A DNA stretch of 6,676 bases from Candidatus Woesearchaeota archaeon (GTDB lineage Archaea > Nanobdellota > Nanobdellia > Woesearchaeales > UBA10107). Under the pieces are notes generated by a model. The model was not told the origin of the DNA, made no database searches, and saw only the letters and a list, made by a program, of their open reading frames with translations. Positions 5,973 to 6,676 of the stretch are shown here, in pieces (position 1 is the stretch's first letter; every line of letters starts with the position of its first letter). Made by a program: the position numbers and the translations under genes. Where the stretch lies: the NCBI GenBank assembly GCA_013331965.1, contig DUFL01000035.1:1-6676 (forward strand), read 5' to 3'.

Positions 5973-6676
5973 ATAAACTCGCTCAAACTTGACTGTTCTT
6001 TCTCATCCAAAGCATTTCTAAAATCAACTCCTGCTGCCTCGAATATCTTCTCGACCGAGGGGATTATCTGATGCTCGACATAATAATCTGCGTCATATTC
6101 CTTTACTTCATTAGGCAGCTGGGAATTATCCGCAATCGAGCCTTCCCCTTTTCCGACAATATAACGGATAATTGAACCCGGAATTACATTAAATCCCTGC
6201 TTCTGCATCTTTTGCGCAACTGCGACATGGGGAGCGATTGTCTCATAGCTTGAAATCTCTCTTGACAGTTGTGTATAAATCATCATTTTTCGAAGAGGAA
6301 CTTTGTTTTCCATGACATCAGAAATAACTCCCTTGACGTGCTCCAGGGCCTTTCTTAATTTTCTTTCTTTTAATATCAGTTCAAGCACTTTTTCCTGAGT
6401 CTCTCTGGCGATGGTGCTGAAATTTCTTTTAGCAGACTCTAAGCCGCGAATCTTCAAAAGTCCGTTTTCAGACAGCAAAGCATATCTTCTTCTTGTCTCC
6501 TTTCCTGTTTTTGAAGCGACAAACATCCCTCTCGGATAGAATCCTTCGTAATCCAGATTCATCTTTTCAGGAAGGGAAGCATTCAGCTCATCCAAAAATT
6601 TTCTGGCTTGCTCCTGTTTTTTACTCCCAAGTCTGATAAATATCACATCATTGTCTGCATAAAGAACATCAAATTT
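5969..6676 (-). CDS. polB: Family B DNA polymerase, C-terminal 235 residues (5' part missing)
   Basis: This is the end of the palm and the thumb of a replicative-type family B DNA polymerase; the exonuclease, motif A and motif B lie beyond the right edge. Visible from the edge are motif C as LYADNDV (residues 5-11 of the visible part), with both metal-binding aspartates (8 and 10) kept, then YEGFYPRG (43-50), RRRYAL (62-67) and RGLESAKRNFS (77-87), which matches the family's RGLExxRRDWS. The thumb motifs PHVAVAQKM (149-157), PGSIIRYIV (166-174) and YDADYYVEHQIIPSVEKI (194-211) follow. The protein ends in QSSLSEFI, a C-terminal PCNA-interaction (PIP) box. There is no C-terminal zinc finger. 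A GTG at 6646 is inside the gene and is not its start. Motif C normally reads YxDTD(S/G); Asn and Val replace Thr and Ser/Gly here. Confidence 0.95.
   Translation of the reverse strand, partial: KFDVLYADNDVIFIRLGSKKQEQARKFLDELNASLPEKMNLDYEGFYPRGMFVASKTGKETRRRYALLSENGLLKIRGLESAKRNFSTIARETQEKVLELILKERKLRKALEHVKGVISDVMENKVPLRKMMIYTQLSREISSYETIAPHVAVAQKMQKQGFNVIPGSIIRYIVGKGEGSIADNSQLPNEVKEYDADYYVEHQIIPSVEKIFEAAGVDFRNALDEKEQSSLSEFI
5972..5995 (-). other. polB: PIP box at the C-terminus of PolB
   Basis: The last eight residues are QSSLSEFI, matching the PCNA-interaction consensus Q-x-x-hydrophobic-x-x-aromatic-(aromatic/aliphatic). Its position at the extreme C-terminus is the usual one for archaeal PolB and other sliding-clamp clients. 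It should tether the polymerase to PCNA for processive synthesis. The last isoleucine in place of a second aromatic is a mild deviation. Confidence 0.75.

Noticed and set aside
5973..6010. Possible terminator for the 145-residue gene inside the polB end
   Set aside because: Only a short broken pyrimidine stretch is present, with no clear T-run or stem.
5969..6646. A complete 225-residue protein starting at GTG 6646
   Set aside because: The frame continues to the window edge and the upstream codons encode the first part of polymerase motif C, so the GTG is an internal valine codon of a longer gene.
1..6676. tRNA/rRNA genes, CRISPR repeats, insertion sequences or defence genes
   Set aside because: No tRNA-like cloverleaf, regularly spaced repeat, terminal inverted repeat or transposase/nuclease signature was seen on either strand.

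Overview
This window looks like a piece of an archaeal chromosome, AT-rich and lysine-rich in its coding. The evidence is: a family B DNA polymerase C-terminus, an archaeal/eukaryotic-type isoleucyl-tRNA synthetase, an Mtq2/HemK2-type release-factor methyltransferase, and four TATA boxes whose centres lie about 26.5 nt upstream of start codons, as expected for leaderless archaeal mRNAs. Gene density is high and several genes overlap. A DPANN-type lineage (Woesearchaeota/Pacearchaeota-like) would fit, but that placement is an impression, not a result.

Left part (1-891). Two minus-strand genes overlap by ATGA: a predicted winged-helix protein (start placed at 793), followed by the methyltransferase whose 3' part is off the left edge. 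A 98-bp divergent promoter region separates them from a plus-strand gene for a small secreted lipoprotein (892-1278). The 89-bp gap between this gene and ileS holds T-tracts on both strands around an imperfect palindrome, a likely bidirectional terminator.

Middle (1368-5457). A minus-strand two-gene operon runs from an unrecognised 316-residue protein into ileS. The genes overlap by 11 bases, and ileS has its own GGAG ribosome binding site inside the upstream gene.

Right part (5458-6676). A 77-bp intergenic region carries two back-to-back TATA promoters, one for the operon and one for an unrecognised 145-residue basic protein. That gene converges on the end of a family B DNA polymerase gene. 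The two stop codons share the palindrome TTAA. The polymerase is cut by the right edge just upstream of its motif C, which reads YADNDV, and it ends in a PCNA-binding motif.

The recognisable genes serve information processing (translation termination, isoleucine charging, DNA replication). No gene-free stretch exceeds about 100 bases. I saw no tRNA or rRNA gene, CRISPR array, insertion sequence or phage gene, and no clear new system. The best leads are the unknown protein tied to ileS, the winged-helix/Mtq2 pair, and the variant polymerase motif C.
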